From positions 1 through 16,932 of the forward strand of contig JALWML010000295.1 in assembly GCA_027083915.1 (NCBI GenBank): a stretch of DNA of 16,932 bases, given 5' to 3'. The notes under the pieces are model-generated. The model was given only the letters and a program-made list of their open reading frames with translations. It searched no databases and was not told the DNA's origin. Both the position numbers and the translations under genes were made by a program. The stretch comes from Lysobacterales bacterium (GTDB taxonomy: Bacteria > Pseudomonadota > Gammaproteobacteria > Xanthomonadales > Marinicellaceae). Shown here in pieces: positions 1 through 7,422 of the stretch. How positions within the stretch are numbered: the stretch's first letter is position 1; each line of letters opens with the position of its first letter.

Positions 1-759
1 TTTCCAAAAAAACATTACCTCAATCGCAGTGAGTTCGAAAAAAAAGGCGGCGTTAATATTGCTACCGAAATATTAGGCGTTTCAGAACAAACATACAAAA
101 AAATCACTGATTGGGGATACAAAGATTTGTTGAATAAACTTCAAGAAAATGGATTTGAAGTGACCATGTATGATGACATAATTTCTAATGAAAAATACCA
201 GAATCTCAAAACTAAGAAAGAAAAAATAAAAAAAGGTTATTCTCAATACAACCCAGAGGGTATGCGTTCGATTGGTAATTTCACCTCATTTAAAAACGTA
301 GCAGTTGCTATGAGTGAGTTTAAAGCAGATGCAATCAATGTAACCCTAACTTTGGATCCAATGGCGCGACAACGTGATCAAACAAAATTTGTCACTAAAA
401 AAACCAAAGTAGGTCAGTCAGCGCATGTGTCTAAATTATTAGCAACCATCAATTCGCTTAAAGATACTTCATGTCATCGTGGTCAATGTTTTCCTAAATA
501 CGTGGGAACAATTAAGTTTATTAACCCTATCCATTCGGACATTCCATTTGCTCATGTCGAAGATGACACTAATACCAAGGCCAATGTGGCAGGGCATGTG
601 GTTACGGGTTTATTACGCTTAGGTGGCGCGAGAGCTAAGACAAATTATACTTTTAAATACAAATTAAATGCTGATGAAGAAAAGTACATAGAAGCAGCAA
701 AAGATGCATTGGGGAAAACCAATGACAAGTTGGTTGATGAGCTCAATAAAATCTACTAA
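1..759 (+). CDS. Unrecognised protein, 3' part of gene (5' end outside window)
   Basis: The frame is open from the first base, so the gene begins upstream of the window. A TTG at 127 could serve as a start, but the coding frame runs unbroken through it and it has no convincing ribosome binding site. The visible 252 residues are rich in Lys, Asp and Asn and mostly soluble in character, with no transmembrane segment. A Cys pair (SCHRGQC) lies mid-protein, and alternating hydrophobic stretches such as ADAINVTLTLD suggest beta structure. The last 30 or so residues look helical and charged. I do not recognise the family. A strong terminator follows 21 bases after the stop, so this is the last gene of its transcript. 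An exported protein is possible but cannot be judged without the N-terminus. Confidence 0.75.
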   Translation, partial: FPKKHYLNRSEFEKKGGVNIATEILGVSEQTYKKITDWGYKDLLNKLQENGFEVTMYDDIISNEKYQNLKTKKEKIKKGYSQYNPEGMRSIGNFTSFKNVAVAMSEFKADAINVTLTLDPMARQRDQTKFVTKKTKVGQSAHVSKLLATINSLKDTSCHRGQCFPKYVGTIKFINPIHSDIPFAHVEDDTNTKANVAGHVVTGLLRLGGARAKTNYTFKYKLNADEEKYIEAAKDALGKTNDKLVDELNKIY

Positions 760-780
760 ATTCATAACCAACAAAGCCCT

Positions 781-818
781 AAAGCCAATTAGAGAAGTAT
801 TTCTAGTTGGCTTTTTTT
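781..818 (+). terminator. Rho-independent terminator after the first gene
   Basis: AAAGCCAA (781-788) pairs perfectly with TTGGCTTT (807-814). The stem continues inward through a T-G wobble and TAGA/TCTA to a loop at about 794-801. An uninterrupted run of seven T follows (812-818). It separates the partial gene from the kelch gene. Confidence 0.88.
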
Positions 819-959
819 GAAGGAAGCTTTTAGGAAATTAGTAGTGAAACTAATTAAAATGTAGTATTCAACAACATCAGTGCTAATATTTGCATCATTT
901 GTTATAACCCAGAGTAAATTATTTCTCTATACTAAGTTATCTAATGAAAGGGGAATACA

Positions 960-3956
960 ATGAGATGTTTAAATACTAATTTTAAAAACTTGATTTGTTT
1001 GTCATTACTTATGTTGTCAGCTATAAGCAGTACTTCATTTGCAAAAACATACAACTGGTCAAACCTAACAGAACAAGAATACATAGATAATTTGACTGCT
1101 TGTGAAACTCAGTTACAAGAATACAAATGGTCAAAAAATATTTGGCATAAAACTAACGAAAAGTTAAAACCAGTTTTTAGTGAAGTAGTTAATACTGACA
1201 AAATATACCAAAAAGTCCAGAACACTTTATATCTGCAAAATATTTTATCTACACAGTTTAATATAGATATCACTAACACTATGTTGCAGCAAGATATAGT
1301 CCGCATGACACGTGATACCAAAGATGCCAAGGGTTTAAAAGCTATATTTGCCTTGTTTGATAATGATGCAACGACCATAGCACAATGTATTTCACGTCCT
1401 TACTTAGTTAATGGAAAAATGCAAAATAGTTACTATTGGAACAATGAAATACATCAAAGAATAAAGTCTCAAGCCCAGCTCCAATTAGATGAATATTTAG
1501 CAGGCAATAAAGAAAGTGTCCAAACTGCACAAATAAATACGGTGACTTATAGGGTCAAAAATAATGACACAAAAGAACCTGAGCAAGGTTTTATATCAGG
1601 TTTAGCAAATGAAATCATCATTGAGTTGGACAGTGAAGAGTTCAATAAAAGACTTGAACAGCTAGATGACCAATATCTTCAAGAAAAACAATATACATTT
1701 GCCTACACAGAAGTTTTACACCAATCCAATGAAAGTATAACGGTAAAAAAGCTCATGTGGAAAAAACTCAATATAATGCAGTGGTTTCTTACCCAAGACC
1801 ATAAGATGCCATCATTATCGAAGGCTCAACTCAGTTTAAAATTGCCGAAAATTTCAGCGCATGGTGAACAGTTTAATTCAAAAGCTGTATCTGCAAATTT
1901 CGATACATGGAAGCCCCAAGCTTTTAACCCTGGTGATGTACAAGTTCATACTGCAGTGTGGACAGGTAGTGAAATGATTATATGGGGTGGTGTAAATGTA
2001 AGTCTAATCTTAAATACAGGGGGTCGTTATGATCCTAGTTTAGATAGTTGGTCACCGATCAGTACAATTGGTGCTCCCATTGCTCGCTTTTTTCATACAG
2101 CCATTTGGACAGGCAATGAGATGATTATTTGGGGTGGCTCGGATTCTAGTAGTGTTGTTACGAATAGTGGCGGTCGTTATGACCCCATATCAGATAGCTG
2201 GTTGCCAACAAATACAGTTGATGCACCCAATGCTAGGTTTAGAAATACAGCTATCTGGACAGGAAGTGAAATGATTATTTGGGGTGGTGAAGATGGATCA
2301 TCTCCAGCCAATTATTTTAATACTGGAGCTAGATATGATCCCGATTCTGATACATGGCTTGTTATGAGCGTCACTAGTCTTGAAGTTAGGTCTCTTCACA
2401 CAGCCATATGGACTGGTGACAAAATGATAATATGGGGAGGTGAACATTCTGGCGGGTTAAATACAGGTGCTATTTATGACCCTTCTTTAGATAATTGGGT
2501 ATTGACAAATGCCATTGGTGCTCCGACTAACCGCTCTCGGCACTCGGCTGTGTGGACTGGCAATGAAATGATAGTATGGGGAGGAAATGGAGGTGCGAAT
2601 ACAGGCTCACGTTATGACGTTGTTTCAGATACTTGGCTACCAATGAGTAGTATTAATGCACCAGTAGGTAGATTTGTTCACACAACAGTATGGACGGGCA
2701 GTGAAATGATAGTATGGGGCGGGGCTAGTACATTAAACTTAACTGAAGCAGGAGGGCGTTATAATCCAGTTACTGATAGTTGGTCACTAACCAATACCAC
2801 TGGTGCACTCCCAAATAGACTTGAAAGTACGGCAGTATGGACAGGCAGTGAAATGATAATTTGGGGTGGATTTCAATACTCAAATATAGGCGGTCGTTAT
2901 AATCCTGTTTCAGATAGTTGGTCCTTTACTGGTAGTAATAATGTTCCAAGTGTGAGGCAACGACATACCGCTGTATGGACAGGTAATGAGATGATAATAT
3001 GGGGTGGTTTTGATAGCACTTATTTGGAAACAGGAAGTCGTTATAATCCAGCCTTGGATAGTTGGTCTTTGACAAATGCAATTGGAGCACCCAGTGGTCG
3101 TATTTCACACACTGCAATTTGGAGTGGGGATTCAATGATAGTTTGGGGAGGGCAAGGTGCAAGTGGTATAGTTAATACGGGTAGTCGGTATAACCCAATC
3201 TTAGATGCGTGGTCTGATACAAGTACCAGTGGATCACCCATAGCAAGACAGAATCATACTGCGATATGGAGCGATAGTGAAATGGTCATCTGGGGTGGTT
3301 ATGATGGAGCGGCACTTTTAAATACCGGTAGTCGCTATAATCCCAGCTCCGATAGTTGGTTATCAACAAGCATCCTAAGCGCCCCTACAGCTAGACAACG
3401 ACACACCACTATATGGAGTGACGATGAGATGATTGTTTGGGGTGGTTATGACGGAGATAATGTCAATACTGGTGGACGTTATAACCCTGATTTAGATAGT
3501 TGGTCGGCAACAAACACAATTAATGCGTCAAGCGCGCGACGTGAACATACGGCAGTATGGACAGGAAGTGAAATGCTTATATGGGGTGGCTTTGATGGCG
3601 GTTTTCTAAATACAGGAGATCGTTATGATCCAGTCTCAGATAGTTGGTCTATGATAAATGCTACTGGTATACCAAGTGCTAGGTATAACCACAGTGCGGT
3701 ATGGACAGGTATTGAGATGTTAATTTGGGGTGGATTTGATGGAAATTATTTGAATTCTGGTGGTCAATATAACCCTGTTTCAGATAGTTGGTCACCAACA
3801 AGTGGAGTTAATGCACCAACAGCTAGAGAGCAGCATACAGCGATTTGGAGTGGTAGAGAGATGATTGTTTGGGGCGGCAATGATGGAGCGAATATGAATT
3901 CTACAGGTATATATTTTACAGAAGTTGAACAGGTGTTTGCTAATGGATTTGAATAA
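960..3956 (+). CDS. Exported kelch-repeat beta-propeller protein with C-terminal NGFE tail
   Basis: A 998-residue protein. Residues 1-28 form a Sec signal peptide with likely cleavage after SFA28. Residues 29 to about 312 form a charged, probably helical domain that I do not recognise. It contains the segment IAQCISRPYLV, faintly like N-terminal segments of some parvulin-like proteins (weak). Residues 314-986 are kelch repeats of about 48 residues with the pattern HTAVWTGxEMIIWGG, then NTGxRYDPxxDSW, then an Ala-Pro-x-x-Arg turn. The core strand occurs 14 times. The last copy lacks its DxW strand, and an FDTW strand at 314-317 precedes the first copy, as expected for a propeller closed by joining its two ends. 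The protein ends VFANGFE. The start is supported by AAAGGGG at 948-954. It stands alone between two terminators. The likely role is an exported or surface binding protein. A galactose-oxidase-type enzyme is possible, but I see no catalytic residues to support it. Confidence 0.9.
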   Translation: MRCLNTNFKNLICLSLLMLSAISSTSFAKTYNWSNLTEQEYIDNLTACETQLQEYKWSKNIWHKTNEKLKPVFSEVVNTDKIYQKVQNTLYLQNILSTQFNIDITNTMLQQDIVRMTRDTKDAKGLKAIFALFDNDATTIAQCISRPYLVNGKMQNSYYWNNEIHQRIKSQAQLQLDEYLAGNKESVQTAQINTVTYRVKNNDTKEPEQGFISGLANEIIIELDSEEFNKRLEQLDDQYLQEKQYTFAYTEVLHQSNESITVKKLMWKKLNIMQWFLTQDHKMPSLSKAQLSLKLPKISAHGEQFNSKAVSANFDTWKPQAFNPGDVQVHTAVWTGSEMIIWGGVNVSLILNTGGRYDPSLDSWSPISTIGAPIARFFHTAIWTGNEMIIWGGSDSSSVVTNSGGRYDPISDSWLPTNTVDAPNARFRNTAIWTGSEMIIWGGEDGSSPANYFNTGARYDPDSDTWLVMSVTSLEVRSLHTAIWTGDKMIIWGGEHSGGLNTGAIYDPSLDNWVLTNAIGAPTNRSRHSAVWTGNEMIVWGGNGGANTGSRYDVVSDTWLPMSSINAPVGRFVHTTVWTGSEMIVWGGASTLNLTEAGGRYNPVTDSWSLTNTTGALPNRLESTAVWTGSEMIIWGGFQYSNIGGRYNPVSDSWSFTGSNNVPSVRQRHTAVWTGNEMIIWGGFDSTYLETGSRYNPALDSWSLTNAIGAPSGRISHTAIWSGDSMIVWGGQGASGIVNTGSRYNPILDAWSDTSTSGSPIARQNHTAIWSDSEMVIWGGYDGAALLNTGSRYNPSSDSWLSTSILSAPTARQRHTTIWSDDEMIVWGGYDGDNVNTGGRYNPDLDSWSATNTINASSARREHTAVWTGSEMLIWGGFDGGFLNTGDRYDPVSDSWSMINATGIPSARYNHSAVWTGIEMLIWGGFDGNYLNSGGQYNPVSDSWSPTSGVNAPTAREQHTAIWSGREMIVWGGNDGANMNSTGIYFTEVEQVFANGFE
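1899..3917 (+). repeat. Tandem kelch-encoding repeats, 14 copies of about 145 bp
   Basis: These in-gene tandem repeats encode the propeller blades. The copies share short DNA blocks such as GATAGTTGGTC and ATATGGGGTGG but have drifted between them, and every difference keeps the reading frame. That points to old internal duplications under protein-level selection, not a recent expansion. It also explains the many spurious reverse-strand open frames here. Confidence 0.85.
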
Positions 3957-3987
3957 GCCTCGTTAATATTAGAGACTCCTGCATAGG

Positions 3988-4020
3988 AACCTTACTGACA
4001 ACGTTATGTCAGTAAGGGTT
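3988..4020 (+). terminator. Hairpin terminator after the kelch gene
   Basis: CCTTACTGACA (3990-4000) pairs with TGTCAGTAAGG (4007-4017) around a six-base loop. With one bulged G, AA/TT extends the stem. The tail is TTGTGTGTTGTTGTT, T-rich but not a clean T run, so it should be a moderate terminator. Confidence 0.6.
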
Positions 4021-4109
4021 GTGTGTTGTTGTTATAGATGAAAATAACTGTACATGAAGTAAAAATATAAGTTAAACTACGTGGTTTTCTGTGAAATGTA
4101 AAAGCAAAC

Positions 4110-5552
4110 ATGAAATCCATTTCTTTACGCGGTGCACGCACCCATAATTTAAAAAATATAGATATTGATTTACCACGCAATAAGCTGATTGTGATTACGG
4201 GTTTATCGGGTTCTGGCAAGTCTTCACTCGCATTTGATACCATTTATGCTGAAGGACAAAGACGCTATGTTGAGTCATTGTCGGCTTATGCACGTCAGTT
4301 TTTATCCTTGATGCCTAAGCCTGATATAGATCACATAGAAGGTTTGTCACCAGCGATTTCTATCGAACAAAAATCCACTTCGCACAATCCACGCTCTACC
4401 GTTGGAACCATTACAGAAATTAACGATTACTTGCGCTTATTGTACGCACGTGTTGGAACACCGTGTTGTCCGAAACATGGCATTAAGCTAGAAGCACAAA
4501 CCGTAACAGAAATGGTCGATCGAATTTTACAACTCGACCCGAATCGTAAATACATGGTGCTTGCACCCATTGTGCGTAACCGTAAGGGTGAACATTCTTT
4601 GATGATGGAACAACTCATGAGTAGTGGCTATGTGCGTGTTCGCATAGATGATAGGATTTACGATTTAGATGACTTGCCACCCATTAATAAAAAATTAAAA
4701 CACAATATCGAAGCGGTAGTCGATAGATTTAAGATCAAGGAAGACATGGCACAAAGACTGGCAGAATCCATTGAATCGGCCTTGGTATTATCCGAAGGTT
4801 TGGTGCAAGTTATTTCTTTTGATGATGAGGATGGTGTTGAACCTGTTGATGTGTTATTCAGCGAGCTGTTTTCCTGCTCGGTGTGTGACTATTCTTTGGA
4901 AGAGCTTGAACCACGTTTATTTTCGTTTAACAACCCAAATGGTGCCTGCCCAGAGTGTGATGGCTTAGGCATTAGCCAATATTTTGACCCTGAGCGTATT
5001 ATAATCTCGCGCGATTTATCGCTTGCCAATGGTGCTGTGCGTGGTTGGGACAGGCGCAATGGCTATTATTACCAAATGTTATTGGCAATATCTGAACATT
5101 ACAAATTTGATTTAGAAACACCCATTAAAGACTTGCCGAAAAAGATTCAAGACGTGATTATGTTTGGCTCAAAAGAAGAGTTGATACAATTTAAATATTC
5201 ATCCGAAAAGATAGAGTTTAATCGTTCTAGTGCTTTTGAAGGTATTGCCAACAACATGAAGCGCCGTTATAAAGAAACAGAATCCAATATGGTTCGTGAA
5301 GAACTGAATAAATACATCAGCGTCAAAAAATGCGATGTCTGTGATGGCGAACGCTTGAATGAAGCCGCCCGAAATGTTTTTGTTGCCGATAAATCATTAC
5401 CCTTTGTAAATAGTTTAAGTATTGCCGATTGTTTTGAATATTTCCAAAATTTAAAATTAGAAGGCAGTAAAGGTGAAATTGCTGCAAAAATTCTTAAAGA
5501 AATTCAAGAACGCTTGGAGTTTTTAGTTAATGTGGGTTTGAATTATTTATAG
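4110..5552 (+). CDS. uvrA: UvrA N-terminal fragment as it would be translated up to the amber codon
   Basis: The 480-residue product holds Walker A1, the UvrB-binding and insertion region and the first four-Cys zinc module. It ends at VGLNYL, just before the first ABC signature. It would therefore lack signature I, Walker B1 and the whole second ATPase half, and should not work as UvrA alone. Confidence 0.6.
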   Translation: MKSISLRGARTHNLKNIDIDLPRNKLIVITGLSGSGKSSLAFDTIYAEGQRRYVESLSAYARQFLSLMPKPDIDHIEGLSPAISIEQKSTSHNPRSTVGTITEINDYLRLLYARVGTPCCPKHGIKLEAQTVTEMVDRILQLDPNRKYMVLAPIVRNRKGEHSLMMEQLMSSGYVRVRIDDRIYDLDDLPPINKKLKHNIEAVVDRFKIKEDMAQRLAESIESALVLSEGLVQVISFDDEDGVEPVDVLFSELFSCSVCDYSLEELEPRLFSFNNPNGACPECDGLGISQYFDPERIIISRDLSLANGAVRGWDRRNGYYYQMLLAISEHYKFDLETPIKDLPKKIQDVIMFGSKEELIQFKYSSEKIEFNRSSAFEGIANNMKRRYKETESNMVREELNKYISVKKCDVCDGERLNEAARNVFVADKSLPFVNSLSIADCFEYFQNLKLEGSKGEIAAKILKEIQERLEFLVNVGLNYL

Positions 5553-5639
5553 TTAGACAGGAATGCCATCTGCTTATCAGGTGGAGAGGCTCAACGAATT
5601 AGATTAGCCAGTCAAATTGGTGCAGGATTAGTCGGTGTG

Positions 5640-6935
5640 ATGTACGTATTAGATGAACCATCCATCGGATTACATCAACGCGATAACGAAAAACTATTGC
5701 AAACCTTAACTAAATTGCGTGATTTAGGCAATACCGTGATAGTAGTCGAGCACGACGAAGATGCCATTGCCAAAGCAGACCATGTGGTGGATATAGGTCC
5801 GGGTTCGGGCATTCATGGAGGTTATATTGTTGCTCAAGGGACGCCCAAACAAATTGCTGTTAATCCCAAATCCATAACAGGGCAATATTTAACGGGCAAA
5901 AAGAAAATTGAAGTCCCAAAACATCGCACAAAAATTGCCAAAGATAAAGTGTTTACCTTAAAAGGCGCAACAGGCAATAACTTAAAAAATGTCGATTTGA
6001 AAATCCCAGCAGGCTTATTTACCTGTGTCACGGGGGTTTCAGGTTCGGGTAAATCAACTTTAGTCAATGCAACTTTTTATAAAGTTTTAGCACAAGAGCT
6101 TAACCGTAACTCCAACCGACCAGCACCGTATAAATCCTTTGATAATATAGATTTATTTGACAAAGTGGTAGAAATCAACCAAAAAGCTATCGGTAGAACG
6201 CCACGTTCAAACCCTGCCACTTACACCCAACTTTTTACGCCATTACGCGAATTATTTGCAGGAACACCCGAATCACGAGCGCGTGGTTACAAGCCAGGAC
6301 GTTTTAGTTTTAATGTTAAAGGTGGACGTTGCGAAGCCTGTTCGGGAGATGGTTTAATCAAAGTGGAAATGCACTTTTTACCTGATGTTTATGTGACCTG
6401 TGATGTTTGTAAAGGTAAACGCTACAACCGTGAAACCTTGGATATACGTTACAAAGGAAAAAATATTTACGATGTGTTAAATATGACCATCGAAGAGGCA
6501 CAAGTGTTCTTTGAAGCCATCCCAACCATCAAAATGCGCCTCGATACCTTGATGGATGTCGGGTTAAGCTACATTACCCTCGGACAAAATGCCACAACCT
6601 TATCAGGAGGAGAGGCTCAACGCATAAAGCTTGCTAAAGAATTATCCAAACGGGACACAGGGAAAACCATATATATCTTGGACGAACCAACCACAGGATT
6701 ACACTTCGCAGATATTAAACAATTACTCGCTGTATTGCATCGTTTACGTGATAAAGGCAATACGATAGTGGTTATCGAGCACAATTTAGATGTGGTTAAA
6801 ACAGCCGATTGGGTGATTGATTTAGGACCCGAAGGTGGAGATTTAGGTGGCAAAATAGTCGCCCAAGGCACACCCGAACACATCTGTAAAAAATACAAAA
6901 CCCATACCACGCACTTTTTGAAAAATATGCTTTGA
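5640..6935 (+). CDS. uvrA: UvrA C-terminal fragment, possible internal restart
   Basis: It is in the same frame as the upstream part. Possible restart codons are GTG at 5637 and ATG at 5640, with AGGA at 5624-5627 as a weak ribosome binding site. The product begins MYVLDEPSIG: it has Walker B1 and all of ATPase II but no first signature LSGGEAQRI. Even with both fragments made, residues 481-509 including signature I would be missing. Complementation between fragments therefore seems unlikely. Confidence 0.4.
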   Translation: MYVLDEPSIGLHQRDNEKLLQTLTKLRDLGNTVIVVEHDEDAIAKADHVVDIGPGSGIHGGYIVAQGTPKQIAVNPKSITGQYLTGKKKIEVPKHRTKIAKDKVFTLKGATGNNLKNVDLKIPAGLFTCVTGVSGSGKSTLVNATFYKVLAQELNRNSNRPAPYKSFDNIDLFDKVVEINQKAIGRTPRSNPATYTQLFTPLRELFAGTPESRARGYKPGRFSFNVKGGRCEACSGDGLIKVEMHFLPDVYVTCDVCKGKRYNRETLDIRYKGKNIYDVLNMTIEEAQVFFEAIPTIKMRLDTLMDVGLSYITLGQNATTLSGGEAQRIKLAKELSKRDTGKTIYILDEPTTGLHFADIKQLLAVLHRLRDKGNTIVVIEHNLDVVKTADWVIDLGPEGGDLGGKIVAQGTPEHICKKYKTHTTHFLKNML

Positions 6936-6952
6936 TTTTTGGCTAACGCCAC

Positions 6953-6968
6953 ACAGCTTTGCTGTTTT
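6953..6968 (+). terminator. Weak terminator hairpin after uvrA
   Basis: ACAGC (6953-6957), loop TTT, GCTGT (6961-6965), then TTT. The five-base-pair stem and short T run make it a poor intrinsic terminator, but its place 17 bases after the uvrA stop is right. Confidence 0.4.
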
Positions 6969-6977
6969 AAGGGACAC

Positions 6978-7030
6978 TGAGATATTAATAAAAACGTGTC
7001 ATTGCGAGGAGGAACGACGTGGCAATCTCA
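6978..7030. repeat. REP-like palindromic element
   Basis: ATTGC (7001-7005) pairs with GCAAT (7022-7026). The outer arms TGAGAT (6978-6983) and ATCTCA (7025-7030) can pair in an alternative, longer fold. The core CATTGCGAGGAGGAACGACG followed by TGGCAAT resembles dispersed palindromes that I recall from many unrelated bacterial genomes. Only one copy is in this window, so its repetitive nature is inferred from memory. Confidence 0.5.
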
Positions 7031-7154
7031 TTGAGAATTGTGGTTTTGTTTGAAACGGATAAGGAACACGGAGGTTTTATTGATTGGCACAATGTCTGTT
7101 TCAACTACCCGTAAGAGTTTTTTTAATAGCAAGAGAATCTAATTGTATTGCAAT

Positions 7155-7171
7155 GATGGGCGGGGCCCATC
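7155..7171. repeat. Perfect GC-rich hairpin GATGGGC-GGG-GCCCATC
   Basis: A perfect seven-base-pair inverted repeat with a three-base loop, strikingly GC-rich in an AT-rich intergenic region. It has no T run and is 220 bases past the uvrA stop, so it is not an obvious terminator. It is probably another small dispersed palindrome. Confidence 0.5.
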
Positions 7172-7180
7172 TTACATTCT

Positions 7181-7334
7181 TAAATTGTTTGGTGGAACCA
7201 AACCTACTTTCCATCACGAGTGGTGCAAATTTTATTAAAACTTTAACGTAGTGGAGTCCCTTGTGGGCTCCTTATCAATTTAAAATAATCGGTTTAAACC
7301 AAGCAAGGCTCCCACAAGGGAAGCCACTACTATA
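7181..7334. repeat. 154-bp structured repeat, copy 1
   Basis: It aligns without gaps to 8531-8684 with 10 mismatches in 154 positions (about 93.5% identity). It contains three inverted repeats: GTTTGGT-GGA-ACCAAAC (7187-7203); CATCAC-GA-GTGGTG (7212-7225, one T-G wobble); and a long imperfect palindrome with 26-base arms at 7248-7273 and 7305-7330, around GTCCCTTGTGGG / CCCACAAGGGA. No gene for its movement is nearby, and the two ends are not inverted repeats of each other. Confidence 0.85.
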
Positions 7335-7354
7335 TTCAGTTGCTTAAATTATAA

Positions 7355-7383
7355 TTGACAGTTTCTTCGTCAGAGTTTAGAAT
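7355..7383 (+). promoter_or_regulatory. Sigma-70 promoter for the secreted-protein gene
   Basis: A perfect -35 TTGACA (7355-7360), a 17-base spacer and -10 TAGAAT (7378-7383). Transcription would start near 7390, leaving a leader of about 30 bases. It begins 20 bases after repeat copy 1 and is the best consensus promoter in the window. Confidence 0.75.
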
Positions 7384-7422
7384 ATAATTACTGTTCATTT
7401 ATTAAAAGTAAGAGAGGGATTT

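Larger units (their letters stand above)
4110..6935 (+). pseudogene. uvrA: uvrA, excinuclease ABC subunit A, interrupted by an in-frame TAG codon
   Basis: UvrA is the dimeric ATPase that recognises DNA damage and loads UvrB in nucleotide excision repair. The frame from 4110 to 6935 matches a whole UvrA (941 codons before the stop; E. coli UvrA has 940 residues). It contains Walker A1 (GLSGSGKSS, residues 31-39), zinc-module cysteines C256, C259, C280 and C283, signature LSGGEAQRI at about 489, Walker B1 VLDEPSIGL, Walker A2 (GVSGSGKST, 642-650), zinc cysteines C741, C744, C764 and C767, and a second LSGGEAQRI at about 831. Codon 481 (5550-5552) is TAG, where the family reads Thr or similar in YLTLDR. 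The frame does not change and nothing is missing. The rest is well conserved, so the lesion is recent, a sequencing error, or read through. The start matches family starts, although no clear ribosome binding site precedes it. Confidence 0.9.
6936..7422. other. Gene-free stretch holding several unrelated palindromic repeats and a promoter
   Basis: No convincing coding frame is present. In order it holds a weak terminator hairpin, a palindrome containing CATTGCGAGGAGGAACGACG, an AT-rich stretch with no visible signal (about 7031-7150), a GATGGGC/GCCCATC hairpin, the first 154-bp repeat copy, and the promoter of the next gene. Confidence 0.75.

Noticed and set aside
836..855. AATTAGT...ACTAATT inverted repeat upstream of the kelch gene
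   Set aside because: A seven-base AT-only palindrome about 105 bases from the start is expected by chance in this composition, so I do not call it an operator.
1109..3241. Reverse-strand open frames inside the kelch gene
   Set aside because: They are shadows of the forward coding frame, with no ribosome binding sites and no recognisable protein features. The same holds for reverse frames inside uvrA (such as 6617-6952) and the forward frames inside uvrY and GAPDH.
1899..3917. CRISPR-like or minisatellite array
   Set aside because: The regular spacing is protein-coding kelch repeats with frame-preserving divergence and no constant spacer-repeat pattern.
4110..6935. uvrA as two separate genes or a frameshifted gene
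   Set aside because: Both parts are in the same frame and the sequence between them (5553-5636) encodes the expected UvrA residues, so it is one gene with one nonsense codon, not a frameshift or a gene pair.
7152..7250. Small ORF running from an ATG into the repeat (reading LNCLVEPN in both copies)
   Set aside because: It has no ribosome binding site, about 30 codons, and copy differences that change amino acids freely; hairpin structure explains the conservation better.
7181..7334. A MITE with terminal inverted repeats and target duplication
   Set aside because: The two ends are not inverted copies of each other. A TA at each edge is too little evidence for a target duplication.
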